Of a DNA stretch of 5,997 nt, positions 1 through 5,141 are shown one piece after another. The translations under genes were made by a program, and so were the position numbers. Position 1 is the first letter of the stretch; every line of letters begins with the position of its first letter. The notes below the pieces were generated by a model. That model was not told the DNA's origin, ran no database searches, and saw only the letters and a list, made by a program, of their open reading frames with translations. Origin of the DNA: an uncultured Eubacteriales bacterium (GTDB lineage Bacteria; Bacillota; Clostridia; Lachnospirales; Lachnospiraceae). The stretch spans positions 1-5,997 of the forward strand of contig ONWL01000102.1 of NCBI GenBank assembly GCA_900321525.1, given 5' to 3'.

Positions 1-461
1 TTGCCAAAACGGAAGATCCGCTCTGCCGGAATGCCCTGCTGCTTGTTCCAGATCTCAAATGCCTCTTCGTCATTCTCATAAATAGACGGATACAGACGCT
101 CCGGATCCAGCCCCACTACCTCAGTCAGAAACTCCCAGGACCATGCAATGGCTTCTTTCTTAAAATAATCTCCAAAAGAGAAATTTCCCAACATCTCAAA
201 GAAGGTACCGTGACGTGCGGTTTTACCGATGTTCTCGATATCGCCGGTACGGATACACTTCTGACAGGTGGTGACTCTGCGTCTTGGCGGAATCTCCTGT
301 CCTGTAAAATATGGCTTCAAAGGCGCCATACCGGAATTGATGATCAGCAAGCTGTTGTCATTATGAGGTACCAGAGAAAAACTCTTCATTGCCAGATGAT
401 CCTTGCTCTCAAAAAACTCCAGGAACATCTTTCTTAATTCATTTACACCGTATTTTTCCAC
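1..461 (-). CDS. alaS: Alanine--tRNA ligase, N-terminal part (runs off the left edge)
   Basis: Cytoplasmic class II aminoacyl-tRNA synthetase that charges tRNA-Ala with alanine. The reverse strand reads open from the GTG at 459-461 to the window edge, giving 153 complete codons, roughly the first sixth of a normal AlaS. Visible residues are typical: NSGMAPLKPYFTG at about 42-54, PPRRRVTTCQKCIRTGDIENIG at about 58-79, and class II motif 2 with RHGTFFEMLGNFSFGDYFKKEA at about 83-104. The GTG start is favoured because GGAGG (468-472) sits 6 nt upstream and the protein then begins (M)EKYGVNELRKMFLEFF, as expected for clostridial AlaS. The gene is the downstream neighbour of the AAA ATPase but is separated from it by 461 bp with its own candidate promoter and a repeat insertion. 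No T-box is seen ahead of it. The family assignment is certain; only the C-terminal editing and C-Ala regions cannot be seen. Confidence 0.97.
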   Translation of the reverse strand, partial: MEKYGVNELRKMFLEFFESKDHLAMKSFSLVPHNDNSLLIINSGMAPLKPYFTGQEIPPRRRVTTCQKCIRTGDIENIGKTARHGTFFEMLGNFSFGDYFKKEAIAWSWEFLTEVVGLDPERLYPSIYENDEEAFEIWNKQQGIPAERIFRFG

Positions 462-474
462 GATTTGCCTCCAA
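462..474 (-). promoter_or_regulatory. Ribosome binding site that fixes the GTG start of alaS
   Basis: On the reverse strand TTTGGAGGCAAATC precedes GTG. GGAGG occupies 468-472, with 6 nt to the start codon. No ATG in this frame lies nearby at the N-terminus (the next Met codon is codon 12), so this site decides the start. The left boundary of the 320-bp repeat insertion is only about 15 bp further upstream. Confidence 0.85.
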
Positions 475-477
475 ATA

Positions 478-487
478 TCACTCTGAT
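478..487. repeat. Left copy of the direct repeat flanking the 488-807 element (target-site duplication)
   Basis: TCACTCTGAT here is repeated exactly at 808-817. With two more matching bases (TA) the identity is 12 bp, 476-487 against 806-817, but those two bases could also belong to the element end. Exact direct repeats abutting an element with terminal inverted repeats are the expected scar of a transposition event. That it is a target-site duplication is inference. Confidence 0.7.
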
Positions 488-807
488 TGGACAATTGCGA
501 AACGATGACACCCAACGCCTTTGCTCAAAATTTTGATCGGCAGGCAGATCAATGTCTACACGTACTGTCTTCGTACGCAATATGTTTTTTTCAGGCACGC
601 TTTCGCTACAGTGAAAACGTAACGGATACTAACCTTTTTGTTCGCTATTCGCTCCAAAAAGCAAGTACCGACGTTTTCAAGAGCCTTCAAAAAACATATT
701 TGCCTTCCTCGCCAGTACGTAGATAAACTTTACTTTTCCCCCTATCCATAAAAATTTATAATGCGCAGGCTGTTTTCTTTCCTCATAAAGAGTTTCGCAA
801 TTGTCTA
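488..807. mobile_element. MITE-like 320-bp inverted-repeat element (copy 1) inserted in the alaS leader
   Basis: The ends are 16-bp terminal inverted repeats: 488-503 TGGACAATTGCGAAAC, and 792-807, which reads TAGACAATTGCGAAAC on the other strand (one mismatch). A 10-bp direct repeat flanks the element. Its two ends align with the 112-bp element at 2282-2393: AACGCCTTT near the left end, GCAGGCTGTTTT and AAAGAGTTTCGCAATTG near the right end. The interior carries an additional long imperfect palindrome (555-723). No transposase or credible protein is encoded; short frames such as 487-726 (+) and 677-892 (-) cross the palindrome and have no ribosome site or recognisable domain. It therefore looks non-autonomous and would need an enzyme supplied in trans. 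It separates the alaS ribosome site from the upstream promoter and leader. A structured intergenic RNA repeat is the main alternative reading. Confidence 0.75.
555..723. repeat. Long imperfect palindrome inside element copy 1
   Basis: The arms pair in order from outside inwards: 555-567 (TCTACACGTACTG) with 713-723 (CAGTACGTAGA); 579-590 (AATATGTTTTTT) with 689-700 (AAAAAACATATT); 612-620 (TGAAAACGT) with 671-679 (ACGTTTTCA); and 634-640 (CTTTTTG) with 655-661 (CAAAAAG), around a 14-nt loop at 641-654. As RNA on either strand this would be a rod-like hairpin of about 170 nt with internal bulges. It is absent from the shorter relative at 2282-2393, so it is either an optional module of the family or a second element nested in the first. 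Confidence 0.8.
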
Positions 808-817
808 TCACTCTGAT
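808..817. repeat. Right copy of the direct repeat flanking the 488-807 element
   Basis: TCACTCTGAT matches 478-487 exactly. Joining the sequence on either side with one copy removed restores a short plausible alaS leader, in which the hairpin at 833-859 would lie a few tens of bases upstream of the alaS ribosome site. Confidence 0.7.
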
Positions 818-832
818 GTATAAAAGGAATCT

Positions 833-859
833 GAGTGTCAGGGGAAAACCTTGACACTC
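833..859 (-). other. Stem-loop in the alaS leader / downstream of the AAA ATPase gene
   Basis: 833-840 (GAGTGTCA) is the exact complement of 852-859. Two G-C pairs and one G-T pair extend the stem to 11 bp (833-843 with 849-859), closed by a 5-nt loop. On the minus strand the stem is followed by AGATTCCTTTTATAC, a broken rather than continuous U tract, so it would be at best a weak terminator for the AAA ATPase gene. Because a candidate promoter lies just upstream at 883-911, it may instead fold in the alaS leader RNA. The pairing is directly visible; its role is open. Confidence 0.6.
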
Positions 860-882
860 AAACGATAAACATTTTCTTACAG

Positions 883-911
883 ATTTTAACATATTGAAGG
901 AATGATTGCAA
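883..911 (-). promoter_or_regulatory. Candidate sigma-A promoter for alaS
   Basis: On the minus strand TTGCAA (906-911) and TAAAAT (883-888) are separated by exactly 17 bp. This is a good vegetative spacing with four of six -35 and five of six -10 matches to TTGACA/TATAAT. It starts 12 bp after the AAA ATPase stop codon and points at alaS. Transcription would begin near 876 and give a leader of roughly 415 nt that includes the stem-loop at 833-859 and the whole repeat insertion; without the insertion the leader would be under 100 nt. Prediction from sequence only. Confidence 0.5.
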
Positions 912-922
912 GTGATATTTCC

Positions 923-2248
923 TTATTCTCCGGCTTCCATCCCTTCGCACACTTCTCTCAGCTGGGAGAAGGCATACAGGGGTAAATTCAGCAGATGCGC
1001 CTGCACCCGATAGTCCGACATGGAAGTTCGGATGCCAAAAGGCAACTGGTAGTTGGTGATAAAGCTTTTCAGGCTTTTTGCATTCAGGTTTTCTTCTGCT
1101 TTCACCTCGATGGGAATCACATTTCCGCTATACTGCAACACAAAATCCACTTCCCCTTTTGAAGCTTCCGCAGACCAGTAATAGGGAACCAGATCCAGAT
1201 CAGATAAAATCTGCTGACAAATATACTGTTCCGTCAATGCGCCTTTGAATTCCACAAAAATATCATTGCCCTTCAGCAGGGTCCTGGCATCCAAATCTAC
1301 CATTGCCGCCAGCAATCCTACATCCACAAAATACAGTTTAAATGCAGAAATATCCTGATATGCCTTTAAGGGAATGCCGCCTTTTTTCACTCTGCCTACT
1401 TTATGGCAAAGACCACAATCGATCAGCCACTGAATCGCCAGTTCAAAATCTTTGGCTCTCGCCCCTTCCCGTAAGACGCTGTATATAAACTTCTTGTTCT
1501 CCTTTGCCAGCTGGGAAGGGATGCCGTCCCAAACCATCTGGATTCTCGGAATCACCGGAGTGGGCGCATGTTTGGAAAAATCCTGCTCATAAGCAGAAAG
1601 TAATCTCTGATGCACTCGGCGAACATTCTTTAAATTTTTATCCTTCACATATGCATTCACTGCCGCTGGCATCCCACCCACAAAATAATAATTTTTCAAC
1701 AGGTCAATGTATTTATCCTTAAAGGCGGTCATCAATCCAAAGTCCTGCTGCTGCAATAAGTGAAGCAGTTGCCCGTTTCCTGTGGCTTCCAGAAATTCTG
1801 TAAAAGACAGGGGATACAGTTCCATACTGTCTACTTTCCCCACAGGAAAAGAAGTCCCCCCATGCATGGCAATTCCCAGAAGGGAACCTGCCGCAACAAT
1901 ATAATAAGAATGCCGTTCATCCTCGCAAAAATATTTCAGGGATTGTAATGCAGCAGGCACTTCCTGAATTTCATCCAGAATCATCAGCGTATGTTCCGGC
2001 TCAATCTCCACATCACTTTCCACTGCCAGTCCCTGTAAAATCCGCTCCACATCAAAATCTCCTGAAAAAAGCCTCTGCATCCTCTCATTCCGGTCAAAAT
2101 TGATATAGGCACATTTCTCAAAACATGTCCTGCCAAATTCCTTCATCAACCAGGTCTTCCCTACCTGACGTGCGCCACGGATAATCAACGGAAGTCTGTC
2201 CGGATCGTTTTTCCATTCTAACAGTTTCTGCATGGCAAATCTTTTCAT
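923..2248 (-). CDS. AAA family ATPase with DUF4143 / PD-(D/E)xK-type C-terminal domain
   Basis: The protein is 441 aa. The N-terminal AAA_14-type ATPase domain shows Walker A GARQVGKT at about 25-32, Walker B LMILDEIQ at about 88-95 and the sensor-like strand VAAGSLLG at about 118-125. The YPLSFTEFL segment at about 145-153 and YYFVGGMPAAVNAY at about 187-200 are hallmarks of the family. The C-terminal DUF4143 part ends with GEVDFV (D368) and IPIEVKA (E381, K383), the D...ExK pattern of the PD-(D/E)xK nuclease fold, with an upstream glutamate at about 340 (LTEQYI). No signal peptide or membrane segment is seen. ATG at 2248 is chosen because GAGAGGG (2258-2264) lies 9 nt upstream; Met6 is a weaker alternative. 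Such proteins are widespread, often multicopy in gut Firmicutes and Bacteroidetes, and their biological role is not established; defence or toxin-like roles have been suggested only loosely. It sits between dapB and alaS, bracketed by two related repeat elements, which suggests an accessory insertion. Family confident, function unknown. Confidence 0.93.
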   Translation of the reverse strand: MKRFAMQKLLEWKNDPDRLPLIIRGARQVGKTWLMKEFGRTCFEKCAYINFDRNERMQRLFSGDFDVERILQGLAVESDVEIEPEHTLMILDEIQEVPAALQSLKYFCEDERHSYYIVAAGSLLGIAMHGGTSFPVGKVDSMELYPLSFTEFLEATGNGQLLHLLQQQDFGLMTAFKDKYIDLLKNYYFVGGMPAAVNAYVKDKNLKNVRRVHQRLLSAYEQDFSKHAPTPVIPRIQMVWDGIPSQLAKENKKFIYSVLREGARAKDFELAIQWLIDCGLCHKVGRVKKGGIPLKAYQDISAFKLYFVDVGLLAAMVDLDARTLLKGNDIFVEFKGALTEQYICQQILSDLDLVPYYWSAEASKGEVDFVLQYSGNVIPIEVKAEENLNAKSLKSFITNYQLPFGIRTSMSDYRVQAHLLNLPLYAFSQLREVCEGMEAGE

Positions 2249-2281
2249 AGAATTCAGCCCTCTCTTCCATTCTTACTCATA

Positions 2282-2393
2282 TAAACAATTGCGAAACTAT
2301 AATGCCGAACGCCTTTCATCAAAATCTTTATTTGAAAAAATTTCTGATGTGCAGGCTGTTTTGGGTCTGCTCAAAGAGTTTCGCAATTGCCTA
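2282..2393. mobile_element. MITE-like 112-bp inverted-repeat element (copy 2) between dapB and the AAA ATPase gene
   Basis: The left end at 2282-2297 reads TAAACAATTGCGAAAC; the right end at 2378-2393 reads TAGGCAATTGCGAAAC on the opposite strand. Just inside, ACGCCTTT and TCAAAAT on the left and GCAGGCTGTTTT plus CAAAGAGTTTCGCAATTG on the right match copy 1 at 488-807 in the same orientation. The 170-bp internal palindrome of copy 1 is missing. The flanks (CTTACTCATA on the left, TTTGATTACA on the right) show no target-site duplication, so the copy is older, rearranged, or was not inserted by the same event. It starts 18 bp after the dapB stop and ends 33 bp before the ATPase start, so its hairpin may form the 3' end of the dapAB transcript. 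It contains no gene. Confidence 0.7.
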
Positions 2394-2411
2394 TTTGATT
2401 ACAACCAGTTT

Positions 2412-3167
2412 CTATGCGATAACATCTGCCATTGTGTAGCGGCCATTTTCCTTATCTGCCAGGAATTTCACTGCCTGCACAGCACCCTTGGCAAATACTG
2501 CTTTGGAATGGGCTTCATGCTTCAGGGAAATGACCTCATCTTTTCCAGCAAAAATCACTTCATGCTCCCCTACAATGGTGCCACCACGAATGGCACTGAT
2601 TCCAATTTCTGTCCGTTCTCTCTTTTGTCTTCTGGTGGAACGGTCATACTGGTAATAATACTGGTGATCCAGCACCTCATTCATGCTGTTTGCCAGAAGC
2701 AATGCAGTTCCGCTTGGTGCATCAATTTTTTGATTGTGGTGCTTTTCAATGATTTCAATGTCAAACCCGGCATCTGCCAAAAGCGGTGCCGCAGACTTTA
2801 ACAGTTTCACCAGTGTATTGATTCCCAGAGACATGTTGTAAGACTGTACAATGGGAATCTCCTTAGCCGCTGCATCTATATGTGCCATCTGTGTCTCTGA
2901 TAAACCGGTGGTACACAATACCAGCGGCAGTTTCTTTGCCACACAATCATCTACAACTCCATCGGTGATGACGGAAACAGAAAAATCAATGACTGCATCT
3001 GCTTCCACTGTACACGCTGCTACACTCTGAAACACCGGATAAGAATAGAAACCCAAATCTTCCTTGTCTACACCGGCAACAATTTCTACTGTTTCCTCCG
3101 CAGAAATGACTTCATCTAAAACCTTTCCCATCTTGCCATTACTGCCTACAATGATTACTTTTAACAT
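2412..3167 (-). CDS. dapB: 4-hydroxy-tetrahydrodipicolinate reductase
   Basis: Cytoplasmic NAD(P)H-dependent enzyme that reduces the product of DapA to tetrahydrodipicolinate on the way to meso-diaminopimelate (peptidoglycan) and lysine. The 251-aa length fits the short clostridial DapB type. The N-terminal Rossmann fold begins LKVIIVGSNGKMGK (2-15) with the dinucleotide-binding GxxGxMG-like turn. LCTTGL lies at 84-89. The catalytic/substrate segment EKHHNQKIDAPSGTA at 141-155 holds the His-His pair (143-144) and Lys147 plus the PSGT substrate loop. RGGTIVGEHEVIFAG at about 194-208 is also family-typical. ATG at 3167 has AAAGGA about 7 nt upstream. The gene follows dapA by 54 bp on the same strand without a terminator in between, so it should be co-transcribed and controlled by the lysine riboswitch ahead of dapA. 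No independent terminator is visible after the stop other than the repeat hairpin at 2282-2393. Confidence 0.97.
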   Translation of the reverse strand: MLKVIIVGSNGKMGKVLDEVISAEETVEIVAGVDKEDLGFYSYPVFQSVAACTVEADAVIDFSVSVITDGVVDDCVAKKLPLVLCTTGLSETQMAHIDAAAKEIPIVQSYNMSLGINTLVKLLKSAAPLLADAGFDIEIIEKHHNQKIDAPSGTALLLANSMNEVLDHQYYYQYDRSTRRQKRERTEIGISAIRGGTIVGEHEVIFAGKDEVISLKHEAHSKAVFAKGAVQAVKFLADKENGRYTMADVIA

Positions 3168-3221
3168 GTTTTATCCTTTCCGTAGTATCTTCCCTCATGA
3201 TTCCTTTCTGGCTTTCCTGGA

Positions 3222-4106
3222 TTACAGCAATCCGGCATTTTCCAATGCAGTCTGCAATTTTGCCTTGTTTGCCTCTTCCATTTCACATAACGGACCTCTA
3301 AATCCACCTGCTTCCATGCCCATCATATTGAGCGCAGTCTTTACCGGAATTGGATTTACTTCACAGAACAGCGCATTGCACAGTGGAATGGCCTCTAACT
3401 GCATTCTGGTTGCCTCTGCCACATTTCCCTCTAAATAGTTGGCCACCATATCATGTGTAAATTTCGGTGCCACATTGGACAGTACCGAGATGACACCAAT
3501 ACCGCCCAAAGATAACAACGGTACGATCTGGTCATCATTGCCGGAATAAATATCCAGGCAGCCATTGGCCAGACTTGCCAGCTTTGCTACCTGACTGATA
3601 TTGCCGGAAGCTTCCTTGATGGCAACGATATTCGGCACGGTCTTTGCCAGTTCTACCGCCGTCTCCGGCAAAATGTTACATCCGGTTCTGGATGGTACAT
3701 TATACATGATCACAGGAATGGACACACTCTCTGCAATGGCAGTAAAGTATTCTTTCAGTCCCTTCTGGGTTGCCTTATTGTAATAAGGTGTCACACACAG
3801 CAGTGCATCTGCACCAGACTGCTCTGCATGAATAGACAGACGTACCGCTTCAGAAGTACAGTTGGAACCGGTACCTGCTACAACCGGTACTCTGCCTGCT
3901 ACATACTCTACGGTATGGCGAATGCACTCGTCATGCTCCTCATAGTTCAAGGTAGAGGACTCTCCCGTGGTACCACAGATAATAATGGCATCTGTTCCCT
4001 GCTCAATCTGGAAATCAATCATTCGATCCAATGCTGCATAATTGACTTCATCGTTCTCTGTAAATGGCGTAACAATTGCCACACCCGCTCCCTTAAAAAT
4101 AGCCAT
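3222..4106 (-). CDS. dapA: 4-hydroxy-tetrahydrodipicolinate synthase
   Basis: Condenses pyruvate with aspartate semialdehyde, the committed step of the diaminopimelate/lysine branch; a class I aldolase-type TIM barrel, normally a cytoplasmic tetramer. The 294-aa product is the usual length. Visible active-site features are GTTGES at 45-50 (Thr46, Thr47), TPYYNK at 106-111 (Tyr109), YNVPSRTG at 135-142 (Tyr135, Arg140) and the Schiff-base lysine in VAIKEASGN at 161-169 (Lys164). IYSGNDDQ at 186-193 and NPIPVKTAL at 251-259 are also characteristic. The frame is open upstream to an ATG at 4175, but that codon follows the terminator stem without a ribosome site. ATG at 4106 has AAAGGA 6 nt upstream and yields the conserved N-terminus MAIFKGAGVAIVTPF. 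First gene of the dapA-dapB operon, preceded by a promoter, lysine riboswitch and terminator. Confidence 0.97.
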   Translation of the reverse strand: MAIFKGAGVAIVTPFTENDEVNYAALDRMIDFQIEQGTDAIIICGTTGESSTLNYEEHDECIRHTVEYVAGRVPVVAGTGSNCTSEAVRLSIHAEQSGADALLCVTPYYNKATQKGLKEYFTAIAESVSIPVIMYNVPSRTGCNILPETAVELAKTVPNIVAIKEASGNISQVAKLASLANGCLDIYSGNDDQIVPLLSLGGIGVISVLSNVAPKFTHDMVANYLEGNVAEATRMQLEAIPLCNALFCEVNPIPVKTALNMMGMEAGGFRGPLCEMEEANKAKLQTALENAGLL

Positions 4107-4120
4107 ATGTTTTCCTTTCC
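4107..4120 (-). promoter_or_regulatory. Ribosome binding site that fixes the dapA start
   Basis: The minus strand reads GGAAAGGAAAACAT just before ATG 4106. AAAGGA (4113-4118) has a 6-nt spacing. It decides for the 294-aa protein over a 317-aa version starting at 4175, which would add 23 residues not expected in DapA. Confidence 0.8.
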
Positions 4121-4179
4121 GGCGCAGTTTTGTCTGCACCATGCCTGCTGGCAAAATTGTGAAATATTGTTTCATAATG

Positions 4180-4210
4180 AAAAAAGAGCTGACAGCAAAA
4201 GTCAGCTCTC
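4180..4210 (-). terminator. Intrinsic terminator of the lysine riboswitch expression platform
   Basis: On the minus strand the stem AGAGCTGAC (4201-4209) pairs with GTCAGCTCT (4185-4193) around a 7-nt loop, followed at once by a run of six U residues (4180-4185, the first overlapping the stem foot). It lies about 40 nt after the aptamer and 74 bp before the dapA ATG, the arrangement for lysine-induced transcription termination. A second hairpin, CTGAAA...TTTCAG, lies between aptamer and terminator (about 4226-4251). Confidence 0.92.
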
Positions 4211-4250
4211 AAAGACGCGAATCATTCTGAAAAAAGAAATACAATCTTTC

Positions 4251-4413
4251 AGTAGCACCCCGCCTTTTCAAGCGACAGTCATAGGGTTCTTCACCCTATG
4301 CCCAACAAAAAAGAATGGTGGATTCTTTCCGTTTCGGCGCCGATTCCTTTCAATATCCTTCTCCTATGCCACACATATCCGGATACTTACTCTTAAGCAG
4401 CGCAACCTCTACT
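4251..4413 (-). ncRNA. Lysine riboswitch (L-box) aptamer controlling dapA-dapB
   Basis: Read on the minus strand. P1 pairs AGTAG (4409-4413) with CTACT (4251-4255). The conserved 5' part reads AGAGGTTGCGC followed by AAGAGTA. The core has GAAAGG then GGCGCCGAA, corresponding to the GAAAGG...GCCGAAG region of known L-boxes. P4 is a perfect 8-bp hairpin (4280-4287 with 4293-4300, CATAGGGT/ACCCTATG). The family-typical GACTGTC follows (4274-4280). P5 is CGCTT-GAAA-AGGCG (4261-4274). The order and the conserved blocks match the Bacillus subtilis lysC leader as I remember it. Binding of L-lysine should favour the terminator at 4180-4210 and lower dapA/dapB expression. The assignment rests on motif and helix recognition, not on a covariance-model search. 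Confidence 0.93.
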
Positions 4414-4429
4414 TTTCATCATTTTCTAC

Positions 4430-4458
4430 ACTATATCACAATTATACTGTTCCGTCAA
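4430..4458 (-). promoter_or_regulatory. Sigma-A promoter of the dapA-dapB operon
   Basis: On the minus strand TTGACG (4453-4458) and TATAGT (4430-4435) are separated by 17 bp, close to the vegetative consensus. The predicted start near 4423 lies about 10 nt upstream of riboswitch helix P1, exactly where an L-box transcript should begin. The promoter lies 48 bp after the stop codon of the upstream SSB-like gene, so the operon has its own start. Confidence 0.85.
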
Positions 4459-4505
4459 TCATTTTCTCTTTTCAAAGCCATAATTCGACTTCTAGTTACT
4501 TCTCT

Positions 4506-5141
4506 TTACTCTGTCAGTTCTACATCCTCTAATTTACTGACAGATACTTCATAGGCAACCCTCTTTTCACATTCCGTTTCTGTCAATTTCTTGGTATATT
4601 CCCGACTCTGCACTCTGCCCCAGATGCGCAGGCGATTGCCTACATCAAAATTAGATGCATAACGTGCATTTCTACCCCAGGCAATACATGGTATGTAATC
4701 TGACTTTCCATAGGGCCTGTTGACCGCTACCAGCAAATCGGCAATTTCTCTGCCAAGAGGTGTTTTCCGATAAATGGGCTGTTTGCAGATATAACCGTCC
4801 AGAAAGATCTGATTGGTCTTCGTATAATCTGTAAATGCTTCCATAAATTCAATCTCCCGCACAAATACAGACAGAACAAGACGGTTCTTCATGCCCTCAT
4901 GACGATTGTAAGAACGAAACTGTCCAGTGACCATCGCTGTCCGCCCCTGATAGTCCGCTTTCACATCAATTAATCGCTCTGAAACCAACAATGGAATCAC
5001 ATCCATCTGGTCACTCAGACGATTCACAGCCATGTCTACCGTATAGAAGCCCTCTCCAAATACTTCATGGCTAAACGTAAATCCTGAAACAATTTCCCCA
5101 ATTACACTCACACGGTTATTTTCGATTACTTTTTCTGACAT
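4506..5141 (-). CDS. SSB-like protein with two OB-fold domains
   Basis: The 211-aa product is read as two tandem single-stranded-DNA-binding (OB-fold) units. The first spans about residues 8-100 (VSVIGEIVSGF, FYTVDMAVNR, IPLLVSERL, AMVTGQFRSYN). The second spans about 108-205 (NQIFLDGYICKQPIYRKTPLGREI, YIPCIAWGRNARYASNF, RLRIWGRVQSREY). The second half has the clearer SSB signature, with the PCIAWGRNA strand resembling the IPVVAWGK-type strand of bacterial SSB. The C-terminus (SKLEDVELTE) lacks the acidic DDDIPF-like tail with which canonical SSB recruits partners, so this is probably not the main replicative SSB. ATG at 5141 is preceded by GGAGGGAG at a suitable distance. The gene stands alone: the dapA promoter begins about 45 bp after its stop and leuD ends 424 bp upstream. 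The exact biological role is unknown; single-stranded DNA binding is inferred from fold signatures. Confidence 0.85.
   Translation of the reverse strand: MSEKVIENNRVSVIGEIVSGFTFSHEVFGEGFYTVDMAVNRLSDQMDVIPLLVSERLIDVKADYQGRTAMVTGQFRSYNRHEGMKNRLVLSVFVREIEFMEAFTDYTKTNQIFLDGYICKQPIYRKTPLGREIADLLVAVNRPYGKSDYIPCIAWGRNARYASNFDVGNRLRIWGRVQSREYTKKLTETECEKRVAYEVSVSKLEDVELTE

Noticed and set aside
555..723. 6S RNA, suggested by the long rod-shaped fold
   Set aside because: The palindrome sits inside an element with terminal inverted repeats and target duplication; a large central bubble with the 6S sequence pattern is not evident.
487..726. Plus-strand 79-codon open frame
   Set aside because: It lies wholly inside the inverted-repeat element, crosses the palindrome, has no ribosome site and no recognisable protein features.
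677..892. Minus-strand 71-codon open frame
   Set aside because: It spans the element boundary, the direct repeat and the leader hairpin; no ribosome site and no domain. A chance frame produced by the repeat.
462..922. T-box riboswitch for alaS
   Set aside because: No GGTGG-ACC-type antiterminator block or specifier-loop layout could be found on the minus strand.
476..2403. Composite transposon carrying the AAA ATPase gene
   Set aside because: The outer flanks (TCACTCTGAT on the left, TTTGATTACA on the right) are not a direct repeat; only copy 1 by itself has a duplication, so single-element insertion explains the data better.
2232..2801. Plus-strand 189-codon open frame
   Set aside because: It overlaps the 3' part of dapB in antisense and runs through repeat copy 2. 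DapB is unambiguous, so this is a shadow frame.
4107..4175. N-terminal extension of DapA from an upstream ATG, or a short leader peptide
   Set aside because: The upstream ATG lies right after the terminator U-run and has no ribosome site, while ATG 4106 has one and gives the conserved N-terminus.
3828..4532. Plus-strand 234-codon open frame
   Set aside because: Antisense to the dapA 5' part and the lysine riboswitch region; composition is low-complexity Ser/Phe/Tyr and no family is recognisable.
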